In this document: piece after piece, positions 33,747 through 46,455 of the stretch
Numbering within the stretch: the first letter of the stretch is position 1
How the letters are laid out: every line of letters begins with the position of its first letter
Assembly: GCF_001659605.2 (NCBI RefSeq)
Contig: NC_035164.2
Location: forward strand, 15,276,295 to 15,340,294
DNA length: 64,000 nt
From: Manihot esculenta
Taxonomy: Eukaryota; Streptophyta; Magnoliopsida; Malpighiales; Euphorbiaceae
Reading direction: 5' to 3'
Notes under the pieces: generated by a model
What the model was told of the DNA's origin: nothing
The model's input: the letters and a program-made list of their open reading frames with translations, nothing else
The model's database searches: none
Position numbers and translations under genes: made by a program

Positions 33747-35397
33747 AAAAATTATGGCCCTTGTTAATGACGAATCTCCTTAAAGCTTCACCCTAGTGCT
33801 TTGGTGCCAAAATTCCATAGTTATTTGATGCCAATTTACTTCCATATTCCTTAATTTCTCCAATTATGTAACTCCCAGTATCATATCAACCCCACCTAGT
33901 AGAAATACATAGCAATCTTCCTAGATTTCAAAATTTCCTATCGAATTAGCTAAATTATTATGGCTCATCCCACTATCGATCATGATAACTAGAGGCTGCC
34001 CTTTAACTTTCCCGTAAATCTTCATGGTACGAGCCCCAAATATGCCTCCTACAGAATATAATGGTAGCTCCATTCGGGCTAGATGCCCATCCACTTCTAT
34101 GCATCTCCCATTTGTTCTTCAATATCCCTTTCTAGTATAGCTTCGTCTTCCTCGATAGTGAGAGCTCTTAGAGTCTTATTAGAGCACTCATGCATGGGAT
34201 GATATGGTTGATGGCAATGATAGCACAGTCCCTTTACTCTCAATTCGGTGAATTGTTGATGTGAGTATTGCTTGGTACCCGATTCTTCATAAATCCCCTT
34301 GTCAATCCTTTATTCTGTGATTGAGGAAAAGTCAAACGTTGAATTTTTTGGAATATTAGGGCTCAATTTGGTGGCTTGGGCTCTTTTGAAGGAGCTGAAT
34401 TTGATTGGGCCTTACAGGAGTTTAAAAAGTAGCCCATGAGAACATAGTAGGCGTAATATGCCCTTAGCCCATGTGTTTTACTGCATGTGACTCTGTTTTC
34501 TCCGGTGGTTCCCTTCCAGTCCCTCTACTCCGATGTTTGTAAGAGTTCTATCTCAATTTCTCTCGCTAACTTCATAATTTTGAATAAATATGTGTTTCAT
34601 AGGATTGGATTCAAACCCTTATTTTTTATTTCAAACCATTTAGGAAATATCCCAAATAGTGGTGGTATGTGATTCTAGGTACTTGTGACGTGCAAGCGAT
34701 GATTCTCTGGAAAAACTTTCCACGGTTCCATCCTGTAGTACCACAGCTAATCTTTCAAAAGGGTTTGCATAATCATCTCCCCCATATCTCCGCAGTAGCT
34801 CTAGTGATAACCTCTCCCATGACATAGTCGACATTTGTTGTTTAACCCATCTCATCCAATGCAGCCCCAACCTTTCCATGTATACCAAGGCCAAAGCCAC
34901 TTTCTGCTCATCAGTCCTATGGTGTACCGAGAAACATTGGTCAGCTTAGGAGAGCTACCCTACGGGTCACTACCATCAAAGTTTGAGAGTTCTTCTGTTT
35001 TACTGTCAACTGGGATTCATTGGACGTCATTGTGTGTGAAGGAGTGGACATTATGGATGACGATGCTGAACCTTTAGTGGCAATACCCCCTTGAGTACCT
35101 ATAGGACTCGGAGTCCCACTGTCAATTTCTTTTCCTTTTATAAGATTAGTCAAGTTTGTCAATATTAGTTCAATCCCATCTGACTTTTCCAGTTGTTGTT
35201 GATGCTGTAAAAGCTCTAAGCTTCCTGCTTATACGCTGTTCCCTTTCTAGGCTAAACTTGTGCAAATTTTCTTCCAAGGCTGCAACGTTCCTTTCTATCT
35301 CTTCTACCCGTGAATCTATCCTCATGTTTGGCATCCGGCAGGTCGGACCAATTGATAGAGTTTTAAAGGAACAAACTTGCTGAAATATATAGAACAA
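33747..35397 (-). pseudogene. Gag-protease remnant of another Ty3/gypsy-like element
   Basis: On the minus strand, from right to left: a short coiled-coil-like N-terminus (RVEEIERNVAALEENLHKF, near 35330), Gag capsid (GLHWMRWVKQQMSTMSWERL and LSLELLRRYGGDDYANPFER, 34640-34900), a CCHC knuckle (CYHCHQPYHPMHEC near 34190-34230), and retropepsin (LVIMIDSGMSHNNLA near 33970; VDMILGV near 33870). The protease DSG is kept. Between capsid and knuckle (about 34300-34640) the sequence is not recognisable. Stops are frequent. It is cut at 33746 by the + strand Athila-type LTR, so it is the older host of that insertion. Confidence 0.75.
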
Positions 35398-35869
35398 AGG
35401 AAATAGTTGTATTATAAAATGACTGAATTTCTCAAGCTTTTCCTATAGACAAAATACTCTAAGAATCTCCTCAGTATGAAATTCCTAGCCTGGAGTAAGC
35501 TAAAAAAAAAATTATAATCTCAGTATCCCCTCTTCTGTCCTATCCTATGATATATACTTATTGCATAAATTATTACTAATTTTTTCTCCCTGCCATCTGT
35601 TCCGTCTTTTCCTTTATTCTCTATGCTGTAACAACTTTTTATACTTTTGGAATATTTCCGCCTGGAGGTGCTTACATTCCCTTTTAATTTTCCTCTCGAA
35701 TAGACCTTCAGCTGTATCAGCCCATCTATGACTACAAGATGGCTCAGTTGCATATGATCTTTATTAGCTTTTAATGGAATACAAATTGAATCATTGGATA
35801 AATTATAAATTTCATAAGGATAAGGAGAAATACTATCAGATCTCTGGATTTTTAGGAAATTCATTGGTT
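35398..35869 (-). other. Unassigned stretch with a 114-codon open frame
   Basis: A minus-strand open frame (35520-35864) has no family I recognise, and the sequence around it is AT-rich. It lies upstream of the gag-protease remnant and may be that element's leader or LTR. No matching LTR partner is seen. Confidence 0.25.
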
Positions 35870-38800
35870 CATTCTAGTTCAAAAATATTTAATTAAAGTT
35901 TTTCTATATTATATAAAAAATTCATTAAATAATCGTTAATTAATTTATTCTAATTTAGGCTAAATAATAGAAAATTTTAAAATAATTAATTTTTTCCAAC
36001 AAAAGGTTTAAATTTAAAGAGTTAAATTTTAACAAGTATAAAAGAGTCTAAGGTTAAGAATTTGATAGTAATTTATGTTTAAATATATGCATGGGACAAT
36101 TTATGAGTGTGAGAGCAGCGGGAAGGGATATGGACAGTTTCTTTATACTAGCAAATTTTACATTTGTATTTATTTTGTTTTAGTTATAGATGAGCTAATC
36201 AATTATATTTAAAATGATTAGTGTAACGGGTGTGCTATACGTGGAAGATGAGTTTTTCTGGAATTGAATTGAGACTTGTAATAACATGGAAGTTACTAGT
36301 GTTAAAGCTTTTCAATATTTAAATATGGGATAACGGTACAAAAATTTTCTAACTTTTTACTTTAAAAAAAAAAATTTACACTAAATTTAATTATAGTTTT
36401 TAAAGAAAAATAGCCACCTCAATATCACCAAAACTCATTGCCAAGCCAGAGGGGAAGCTAACATTGATAGGAAAGAAACCGAAAAATGAACATGCCAGGC
36501 CTTCATTTACCAGGTGTGTAGGAGAAGGCAATGGAAAACATTAGATCTACTCATTCAAGAGGCAAAGAAACACAATAGAACAGAAAAGAGAACTCTTTGG
36601 AGAGGAATGTGATGTTTTTCCCTTTCGGTTGTTGTTGATGTTCGAAAGATGCATTTAGTTTGATTTATTTTCAGTCTTTTGAGTTCGTTTGATTTTTTTT
36701 TTTATTGTTTAAAAGCCATACCTATCACGCATTAAAGAAAGTTCACAGAATCAAAGTAGCTGTTTGAGCTCTATTTTCCTTTGCCATGCCCCGAAAAGCG
36801 CCTTCATGGGCATAATCCCCCTTCCTCTTCTATGTAGAAACTTTTAGCAAGTAATGAATAAATTTTTAAAAATTGGAAGTGCTAATTTTAAAATAAAATA
36901 AACTATTATTTAGTCCATCAGTTTAGTAAAACTTACACATTATTTCTTTTTTCTTTTTTCTTTTTTTTTTTTTTTTTTTTTTGTATTTTTAGAAGCCTGA
37001 TATCTAGTCCTTAAAATTTTAAAAATCAATAAATTAGCTTTTATACAATAGAATTTGTTTTTTAACTCACAATTTAGTTTCTATGGTTTTATGAATGCCA
37101 ATAATTTAATTTCTATAGTTTAAATATACAAATAAATTATTCTTAAAAAAAAATGCAAAGAAATTAGTTGTTAGAAAAATAACACAACACTGCTGATTTA
37201 GCATTTTGCACAATAGATCTTGATATATATGTTGTTTATGTTTATAAAGATTAACTCTCGATTTGAAATTAAAAATTTTGTAAAAATTTAATTTAATTAT
37301 TTTTTTAATAAATTTTTATTTAAAATTAAAAGAACTCATTATTTTAATTAAAATTTTTTATTATAAAAAAATTAATTTTTAGAAAAAAAAAATTTAGTGG
37401 GTAATAGATGGTTTTTAAAGAGATTGATAATAATAAGCGAAGATTCGTGAAATTGCATGGAGGTATACACCTGCAACTTTGAATAATTAATATTTTAATT
37501 ATTAGTTTTCTACTAACAACTTCAATCAAATTTTAATTTATAAATATAAAAACTTAAACAATTAATCACAACTAATTACTTATAATCTTTCAATTTAAAT
37601 CATAATATTTAAATTATATGTCATTAGAGATCGTAAAGTACATTGTTTTCCTTCGTATATTGAAACTTCAAACTTTTTATGTTTGGAAAATATTTTTTAG
37701 ATTTTTTTTAATAGTTTTTGGTATTTAAGCATTCAGAAAAATTAATTAATAAAAAATATTTTCTTATTAAAAAAATTTAAGACATTTTAATAAACATAAA
37801 ATAATTATTTAAAAAAAAAGTAATTTTCTATATTTTAAAAATCTTATTAACACTTTTATATATAAAATTTGTTAATATATTTTATCTTTTAAATTAAAAT
37901 TAAATAATAAAAAATAAATTAGTTAAAAAAAATTTTTAAAATACAAATTATTTTTCACAAATAAATAAAATCTTAATTTTTAACTATTTCACTCTTAACT
38001 TTTTGTTTAGTATCATATTTAAACTTTGAAATTTATAAAAGTGCAATGAAAAATTGGAGTGCATATATCCTATATTTATGTATAGAGATTAAATAATTAA
38101 ACTATTATAAAAGTTAAATATGAAAACGTCCTTATGTCAAATGATTTTTTTTTTTTTTTGGCATAAGTTTAAAGCTAAGTGATAGATTCACTTGATTACA
38201 GAACCAATAATATATTTAAGGGTCCAATTAATAAAACATAAAAATGTATTATCATTTATTTTAATGGTTTTCATAGATATTTAAAGAAACTAATAAATAG
38301 TTTGAGAAATATATATATATTTTTTAAATTTTTGTGGAGCAAAGAGATATTTTTCTCTTTGCATGGACTTGAGTGTTAATTTATACGCAAAAAGTTAAAA
38401 TTTTAGATTCATTTTAGATAATATAAATTTCTTTTAATTTTAAATTATGCAATAAAATTATATTAGATGGATATACAGGTGGGTGTGTGGAAGAATTTCT
38501 CTTTAGAAAAAATTTTTGTGCATTTTGGAGTGTACAAGTTGATATCTAACCAATGAAAAGTTAAAATTTAAAATTAATATGTAAATCTCACCATATTTTA
38601 AATAAAATTTATTGAAGTATAAATTATGCGTCAAAGTTACATGTAGAAAAATTTTCCCTTAAAGGAAAATTCTTATATACATTGGGATGTATAAGTTATT
38701 TTGTATACGCAAGTAATGAAATCTTAAACTTTACATTAATACCCACTATATTTTAAATAATATATTTTTTTAATTTTAAATTATATGCTAGAATTATATA

Positions 38801-40189
38801 TATACTCCTGAGTGTATGAAATAATTTTTGTTTTTAGGTTAACAATGTTAATTTTATTTATTTATTTTTTAAATAGTTAATTTGATATATTTAGAATACA
38901 TAAATTTTAATCTCATTAAAAGTATAATCTTTTATCATAATGTTGAAAAATTAATATTATTTTGAGCATCTAAATGTTAAAGGTAAATTTATATATCATC
39001 TTAAAAGTGTGTAAGTTGAAATTTATATTATTGTAAATGCATATTTTTAGCATCTAAACTTTGCACACATTTAAGATGATTAATAAAATATATTATTTAA
39101 AAGTGTGTTTAATAGTTAATTTATAATTAACATATATATTCTTTTAGTCTATTTCATGTAAAAGTAGAATAATTAATTTTATATAATAAATCTCATTCTT
39201 TAAAATTTATTACAACTGTAATTAACCTCTAAAATAATTTGATCAAATGAAAATAAAATTCTAAATATTTACTTTTAATCACGTTATAGATTAAAATGCC
39301 AATTGTTATTTATTTATCTATCATTTTTAAACTTTATTCAAATTAACATAATCCTTAAAATATAAAATTCCTATTTTGAATAAATCTCTCAATCTATAAT
39401 AAGATATTTTAGGAGTTAGATTGAGGACTAGGAAAGTACAAGTTAGATAGTATTTGACTTTATGTTCAATAGGTCTTATATGATAATATGATCATATATT
39501 GTACTTAAGGCCTCTCTATTGCTCTTTATAATTAATTTCTTGATTTATATGCTTAATTTCGTTGAAAAATGATAAAGGTATGAACAAAATTAAACCTTTA
39601 AAAAACCACATATCTAAAACTTCCTCATACAAATTCTCTCAAAAATCATTTGACAATAAAAAGATTAGACACATCCAAAAAATTATATTATTTTATATCA
39701 AATAATATTCCAACTAAGGGTGGAGAAGCTTATATATTATATAAATGTTCATGTAGTTAAAAACACCTAGAAAATCAATTTAATTTTGAAAGAAAAGTTT
39801 GAAAATGGTTTTTCTCTAAAAACTTTTACACACTTATAAAGGGATGTAAAAGGAATTGTCCCTTGACAAGAAGGGTATAAGTTGGCTCAAACTAAAAAAT
39901 AGAGGGGCAACTGCTCTCCATTTCAGAATAGAAGGTGTGCTTTCTGAGTGTACGTGAAGATTTTAGCTTAAGTTACCCTAATTTTAAGAGTTGAATTTCA
40001 TTTTGAAGACCTCAGAAACTTTGAGAAGTAGGGGAACATTTAGGGGCAATTCTCTTTATTCTCTATTTCTTCATTAAATCTCTCAAATGGCCAGTTTTTA
40101 GTCTTTTAATACTAAAGTCAAATCCTTTGATTTTTAAAATTTAAGGTGTGAGACCTTTAGATCTACACTTTCATGTTGAATTAGAGGAG
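35870..40189. other. AT-rich DNA without recognisable genes
   Basis: Very A+T-rich with long A and T runs (for example a T run at 36961-36982), no long open frame and no clear element ends. A block of diverged tandem units lies at 38330-38830. A slightly less AT-rich patch near 36420-36650 and 36760-36830 could be old coding or transposon sequence, but I cannot identify it. Confidence 0.6.
38330..38830. repeat. Three diverged tandem units of about 160 bp
   Basis: Each unit has a short stem-like stretch (AGATATTTTTCTCTTTGC; AGAAAAATTTTCCCTTAAAG), a phrase like TTGGAGTGTACAAGTT or TTGGGATGTATAAGTT, then AAAAGTTAAAATTT or AATGAAATCTTAAACTTT, and TATTTTAAATAA about 60 bases later. Units start near 38340, 38505 and 38650. 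Divergence is high, so this is tentative. Confidence 0.4.
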
Positions 40190-40493
40190 TCATATGAGAC
40201 AAAAATGTTTAATGATTTTAATTTTAAATAGCATAGTTGGCTAAACATATTATATAACGATATGAACACGGTGTAAAAGTTTTAATAGAGATTTCTTTTC
40301 ATGTGAAATTAAATCATCTCAATTTAATGAAAGAATAAATAATATATTGAATGGTTTAGCAAATAAAATTAAGCAAATTTATGCTAGAGATTGGCATTCT
40401 TCTGAAGCATCATATGATTTTAATTGTAAATAAGGAATTCCAAGTTGTGCAATTAAAATCACTGGGATTTTGAATCATACTGCAAATGTTTAT
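40190..40493 (+). pseudogene. FAR1-related (FRS-like) pseudogene, left part
   Basis: Translations read FNDFNFK, a stop, HSWLNILYNDMNTV, then after a one-base shift FFSCEIKSSQFNERINNIL, and DFNCK, a stop, GIPSCAIKITGILNHTANVY up to the CACTA end. This is the order of the MULE-transposase-like region of FAR1-RELATED SEQUENCE proteins: a WL..LY stretch, the F.S/A.(M/I)(R/K)S(T/S)Q..E..N motif, then the segment before YT..IF..F. FAR1/FRS proteins are plant regulators descended from MULE transposases. Two stops and a frameshift show decay. Family assignment is from motif memory, without a database search. Confidence 0.55.
40491..40493. repeat. Target-site duplication, left, CACTA element
   Basis: TAT, matching TAT at 49108-49110. 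Three-base duplications are typical of CACTA insertions. Confidence 0.9.
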
Positions 40494-40523
40494 CACTACA
40501 AAAATTTATCGAATTAGTAACGG
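40494..40523 (+). repeat. Terminal inverted repeat, left end of CACTA element
   Basis: The first 15 bases, CACTACAAAAATTTA, are identical to the inverted right end (49093-49107). Similarity continues imperfectly (ATTAGTAACG) to about base 30. With the genes on the minus strand this is the 3' end of the element. Confidence 0.95.
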
Positions 40524-40860
40524 AAATTTTCGTTACTAATTATTAAAAATCCGTTACTAAAACTATTTTGTAACGAATTTGTAACGGAAATTTTCTGTTA
40601 CAGCAAACCTCGTTGCTAATGTATTAGTAACGGATTTTCTAGTCCGTTACTAAATTAGTAACGGATTAGTAACGAAAAATCCATTACTAAATTTGTTTCC
40701 TTTTCGTTGGTTTTAGTAATGGATTTTTTTAGTAACGGAATTTTCTGTTACAGAAATCCGTTACTAATTGTGAAAAGGTAATAACAGATTTTTCCGTTAC
40801 TAATTCGTTACTATTTTTAACGGATCAGTAACAACTTAATCCGTTACTAATATGTTACTA
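40510..40860. repeat. Subterminal repeat array, left end of CACTA element
   Basis: More than a dozen copies, in both orientations, of a motif close to TTAGTAACGGA / TCCGTTACTAA, some with one change (GTAATGGA, GTAACGAA). In En/Spm, TNPA binds such subterminal repeats. Neighbouring inverted pairs could form small hairpins. Confidence 0.9.
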
Positions 40861-41125
40861 TTTATAAAATTACAATAAAATATTACAAATTATATAATCT
40901 AATCAGACAATTTAACCTGTAAATACACTCACCTATTACAACTCATCTCAATAACAAAATGTAAAAACCAAATGCCATACATATCATGAATGAACTCAAA
41001 TCCAATATCATATATTATGTAAATAAAATCAATCATATATCCAAACATCTAGTTGTGCAATTTTAAACTAAAAAAATTAACAAATTATTTATTATCCTAG
41101 TACATATGTGTAATGAAAAAAGAAA

Positions 41126-42773
41126 CTATAAATGTGTAGTGTTCTCATCCTCGTCCTCGTCCTCATCATTAGCTTCATCTGCTTGATCAGGAGGCTGTGC
41201 AGAAGTTCCCTCACCGGGACTTGAAGGCTGGCTGCCTTGTCTTTGACTCACAAGCTGCATAAGTAAATCCTTCATCTCTGAGAGCTCAGAGGTAATCCGC
41301 ACATTTTGCTCAAGCAATGCTTGTTCATTATCCTCACGCTCCTGTAGCTTACGTATGAGATCAGCCATTTCATCTTGAAGCTCCCGATTTTGCTGAGCTG
41401 ATGTGAAGGATGTACTAGCAGAAGTCTTGTTTGGGAAGAAGACTGAAGCCTGTGATCCAAGACCGTACACCCTTCTTTTTTTCTCTCCACCTACTGCCTC
41501 AAAGTATAACTGAGCCTCATCAATGCGGGATGCCTCAATACTGTCATTATCTATCTGTGATGCTTGCTCTTTCAAAGTCAGAAAGCGGTCCTTCAAAAAA
41601 AGATACCATGTGATATAACAGTATAAAATACAAATCAAATACTTTACTATAAATTTATTTAATTTCTAATATGAATGGCCTTTGAGCGTGCATCAACAAA
41701 CTCTGAGGTATCCTTCTTCTTATGAGTAGCCTCAAATAACTCATGAGGTAGAGGATCTCTGCCTAATCTTTCGCGCTACAAGTAAAATATAAATAGTAAT
41801 AACATGCTTCAATATAAATTCACAACAAATTGGATAAAATTTAAAGCATTTGAAAAAGTTTAAAAGTGAAAATGAATAGTACATACCATTTGTTGTTGAT
41901 GCCTATACTGAGATATGGATCCTCCACAATGTCTTGATGGGCCAGCACCTTGCCCACCAGTTTCACTCTTTCTGTTATTTGAGAATTTTTTGCATTTCTC
42001 TTTATACTCAGTTGCTCCCCAAGCGGATTGCCATGCATCCATTACTCCTTCTGTCAGTGATAGCCTCTTCTCCTTCCCATTCCTTACGCTACACATAAGG
42101 CTACGATACCGCTCGGCATCTTTCTTCCTCCAAAGTATCTTCATAAGCTACTCTATTGCCTCCTCCTATAAGAAGTGTTTCTGTAATTACTCATATTTAG
42201 TGACAAATAATGCACAGTAAAAATAATCACATGTACTGTAAAATTTGTATTACCTTAAATTCTTGCCAATAGAATTCTTTAACCTCTTCTGGTACATTTT
42301 TCCAACAAAAGCCATCTGCTACTAACTTTTCCTTGAAGATCAAGGTAATTCGCCTAGCAATCGGATCAGAAGGCTGCATGCTGTAGAAGAATAATTGACA
42401 AAATAATTATATTGAAATAAACACAGAAATTAAATGCATATTTAAAAATACTTATAAATTTTACTCACATTGAGTTTACTAAAGAAATATATAGTCTGTA
42501 TCCTGTGGGTCCGCAAGTAGCAGATGCAGATGTAGCCATCGATGGAATAGGTGGCAAACCTATGGGAGCTGAGGTAGTAGCAGATGTGTGCACTGAAGCA
42601 GGAGTGGATGATGCAGCACCCTGTGTGGATCTCTCACCCTGGTCTGGTCTAGGAATCAAAGCAGTGTGCTGTACCAAATCTTGATTGATATTTTCTGATT
42701 CATTTGTGTGGACATTACCCCTGCCATGGTCTCCTCGATCCCGTGATGAAGATCCACGTTCTCGTCCTCTCAT
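41126..42773 (-). CDS. TNPA-like plant transposase (Ptta/En/Spm family) gene
   Basis: Exons by splice sites: 42773-42468 (MRGRERGSSSRDRGDHGRG, a low-complexity Ser/Thr/Pro/Ala region), 42380-42254 (SDPIARRITLIFKEKLVADG, then VPEEVKEFYWQEF), 42147-41887 (KDAERYRSLMCSVRNGKEKR and LSLTEGVMDAWQSAWGATEY), 41775 to about 41674 (RERLGRDPLPHELFEATHKK), and 41590-41126 (a coiled-coil-like ELQDEMADLIRKLQEREDNE, acidic C-terminus, stop). The core is the plant transposase Ptta/En/Spm domain. In En/Spm such proteins bind the subterminal repeats and bring the ends together. Donor sites GTGAGT, GTAATA and GTATGT and matching AG acceptors are visible. I could not find a good donor for the fourth exon, so that junction is uncertain or mutated. 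Confidence 0.8.
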
Positions 42774-42861
42774 CCTGTATAAATTTACATTAAACAAATC
42801 ACATATAGTTAATATATTTAATAAGTGAGAGTGAAAATAGATATCAATTATTTTATACCTT

Positions 42862-45800
42862 TTATTCACTATCTACATCTAAATCATTACTATCATCATC
42901 ATCATCATCATCATCGTCCATTTCTGTTGCTATTATAGTTTCATCTTCATCATTTTCTTCACCATCATCAATTTCAATAACATCCCCAGTTGGATCATTT
43001 AATTGTTGTGTTGAATCATCAATTTCAATAACAATGGCAGTGTGTTCCATTTCATCTTGTTGAAATGGTTCTTCATCAGGTTGTGTATTTTCTTGTGTTG
43101 GAAGTTGAATTACAGAACGTGCTTTCACTTTTACAGCAGCCCACCAATCAATTTTATCTCGCTTTAGGCTAGGATACGTAGTGTATATCACTTGTATTGC
43201 TTGTATTCCCAGCACAAAAGGCTCATATCTATTAAAAGATCGTTTATGATTTACATCGATAAGTTTATATTTACTATGGATCTTTCTGCCTACATTTGGA
43301 GTGGGGCCAAACCAATTGCATTTGAAAAGTACAACTCGCTTGATTGGAAGACCTGGATACTCCAAACGTATAACTTCAAGCAATTGTCCATAGTAATCGC
43401 TCTCTTCGTTGCTGTAATTTGACCCCTTAATACACACCCCACTGTTCATAGTTGCTCTACTTGTACAGTATGATTTTGATTGAAACTTATATCCATTCAC
43501 CATATATCCATTGTATGATGTCACACTTCGTAATGGACCCTTTGCAAGCGATATGATAAACTTGTTGGATATATTACTGCATGAATCATGAGCAAAATTG
43601 TTGAACCATATAGCAAATTCACTCTCCAATTTGATGTCAATCTGAGAATCATTGACTAACGGATCATTTGAGCGCAGTTGATCAATGTAAATGCTGGAAA
43701 AATCTCAACTTCATTAGAAAAAGTAATTTTAAAAAAAATATATAAATTACTTATTTACGATAACTTACTCAATATAGGGTTTCACTTCTGGACAATTTAA
43801 TAATACGTACATTTGTGCTGCTTTATACTCATCCTCCATAAGGTATCTGGTTGTCCCTTTTCCTATTGGTCGACCGGACTGCATGAAAATTGATAGGTTG
43901 CCTTCATAATTTTCAGTACTTTCTGAAATGTCAACATTTCTTGGCACTTTTCGATGTCTAGTTTGGACATACGGCTCAAAGTAATGCGCACAAAATGAAG
44001 TGGCTTCTTCTACTAGGTACGCATTACATATTGATCCCTCGACTCTAGCTTTATTTCTGACATTATTCTTAAGCCGTCGCAGATATCTATAAAATATTGA
44101 CCAACATTAGTAAACATTATTAAATAACTTAATTAAAGTGAAGTTAAAAAAACTTACCGTTCAAAAGGATACATCCACCGATATTGCACTGGACCTGCCA
44201 GCCATGCTTCATATGCTAGATGGATGGGGAGGTGTTCCATACAATCAAAGAAACTTGGAGGGAAAACACGCTCAAGCTTACATATGATCAAAGAAATTTC
44301 ACCATGCAACCGCAACATATCACTCTCACTTATAGCGGTAGATGTTAATTCCCTAAAAAAATTGCTCAACTCTGTTAAGGGCTGCCAAACATTCGAAGGA
44401 AGCAACTCACGAAATGCAATTGGAATAATCTGCTGCATGAAAACATGACAATCATGACTCTTCATCCCAAACATCTTCAGCCTCTTCATATCAATACATC
44501 GGCCCATATTGGAAACATATCCATCAGGAAACTTGAGATTTTTCAACCAATCACATAACACCTGCTTACTTTGATTATCTAGAGTATAACAAGCTTTGGG
44601 ATATCTCCCAGTGACTTGATCCATTTACAACTCTGGTCGATCGCAGATCACATTGAGGTCTGCCCTTGACTTAGCATTATCCTTTGTCTTTCCCTCAACA
44701 CTCATTACAGTGTTGATTATATTTTTAAAAAATTTTTTCTCAATGTGCATTACATCAAGATTGTGTCGAATCAAATTACTTTTCCAATACGGTAAATCCC
44801 ACAAGATACTTCTTTTTCGCCAACCGCATTGCTTTGATAGACAGGAATTTATTTCAAATGCATCCTCATCTATAACCCTCTTAAACCCCAATTCATTAAT
44901 CTGTTTCAGTATTTCTTCACCGGAAATAGGTGGTTTAGCTTTCTTAGTAACAGATACATTCTTCCTAAAAGCTGTTTTGTTTCTTCTAAAATAATGGCTA
45001 GGAGGTAAAAATTTGCGATGATTATCAAACCATGATTGCTTACCTCCTATTGTCAATGTGAATGCATCTCTATCTTCCATGCAATAAGGACAAGCAGTCC
45101 ATCCTGCAGTGCTCCATCCAGATAACATTGAATAAGCAGGAAAATCACTTATAGTCCACATGAAAGCAGCTTGCAAGTTGAAATTTTCTTTATTGAATGC
45201 ATCATATGTTTCAACTCCATTCTCCCATAAATCTTTCAACTCAGTTACTAGGGGTTGCAAATACACATCCAACTTATCTTTTGGATTTCTAGGCCCTGGG
45301 ACAAGTATAGTGAGAAACATATACTCACCTTTCATGCATAACCATGGGGGTAAATTGTACGGTGTCAATATGACAGGCCATGATGAATATTGCTGACCAG
45401 ATTATCCAAAGGGTTGAAAACCATCGGTACACAGTCCCAGACGGACATTACGTTTCTCAGCACTGAAATGAGGCCAATTATTATCAAAAGCTTTCCATGC
45501 ATGTGAATCAGCTGGATGATGCATTAAATCATCATTAGTCCCATGATTGGCATGCCAAGTCATATCCTTAGCTGTAACATTAGATGCGTACAACCTTTGT
45601 AGTCTAGGTGTGATTGGCATGTAATACATTTTACTATAAGCAACTTGGGTTTTACTAGAGCTCTGACTATCTTGCAATCGTTTGTACCTCGAATGATCAC
45701 ACACCTTGCACCTGAGCAATTCATTATCCTCACCCCAATAAATTATACAACCATTTAAGCAAGTATGAATCTTCTGAATTGGTAATCCCAAGCCTTCAAG

Positions 45801-46439
45801 CAATTTTTTTGTAGAGTAGAAATTATCAGTAAATAAATTATCAGTAGATAAAATTTCTTTGATGAATTGGCAAATATTGTCAAAACAACGTTCGGACAAA
45901 TGATGTTCAGATTTGATATTCAATATCCTTGCCACAGCTGACAGTTGTGAATGATTTTCACAACCTGGCCACAATTCCTTATTTGCAGCGGCCAACATGT
46001 CATACAATCTTTGAGTAGATTGGTTTGGAGGCTCAGTACTTATTGATGGGGAGAAACTAGGTCCTGCTGCATCTACAACAAGTTGTTCATAAGCATTAGA
46101 GAACTCAGTATGTTGATATTCCACATTGCAAGTGTTGTAAGTCGAATCATTACTTCTCCCGTGGACCTCATTGTAGGTTTGCATTTCTCCATGCAAATAC
46201 CATACGTAATAGTCCCTAACAAACCCATATTTCATCAGATGAAACCTAACTGTACTCTCATCTTCAAAACTGCAATTTTGGCACTTAAATCGATTACATG
46301 GACACCTAATTAGTTCTCCATTCAAACAGTCTGGAAACTGTTTGGCAGCTGATATGAATTCATTTAATCCTTCAAGGAATAAAGGATTTAGTAGACCATC
46401 TTTTAGTCTTGCATACATCCAACCTCTATCAGAATGCAT
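42862..46439 (-). pseudogene. TNP2-like CACTA transposase gene with two in-frame stops
   Basis: Exons 46439-44158, 44086-43769 and 43693-42862, joined by canonical GT-AG introns (GTAAGT at 44157 and 43768). Domains in order: transposase-associated domain (CPCNRFKCQNC, VRFHLMKYGFVRDYYVWYLH), TNP2 transposase (TWHANHG, RLGLCTDGFQPFG, WPVILTPYNLPPWLCMKGEY), DUF4218-like region (CLKFPDGYVSN-type; HDCHVFMQQIIPIAFRELLP; WLAGPVQYRWMYPFER) and DUF4216-like region (VVLFKCNWFGP). It ends in a long Asp/Glu tail. The start ATG follows a likely acceptor at 46456. In-frame TAA codons at 45404-45402, directly after DGFQPFG, and at 44627-44625 interrupt exon 1. TNP2-type proteins cut and join the element ends. 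As written this copy gives a truncated product. Confidence 0.88.
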
Positions 46440-46455
46440 ATTGTACCTATTATAC

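Noticed and set aside
33747..33780. Primer-binding-site-like sequence after the LTR at 33746, which would make it a 5' LTR
   Set aside because: The bases also read as the continuing minus-strand protease-region frame (GDSSLTRA), and the LTR is preceded by a polypurine tract, so it is a 3' LTR next to an older element.
37000..40000. Possible matrix attachment or centromeric satellite in the AT-rich stretch
   Set aside because: No monomer array of usual satellite length or regularity; base composition alone is not enough.
42862..42960. Asp-rich repeat (poly-Asp codons) as an independent microsatellite gene feature
   Set aside because: It is the acidic C-terminal tail of the TNP2-like protein.
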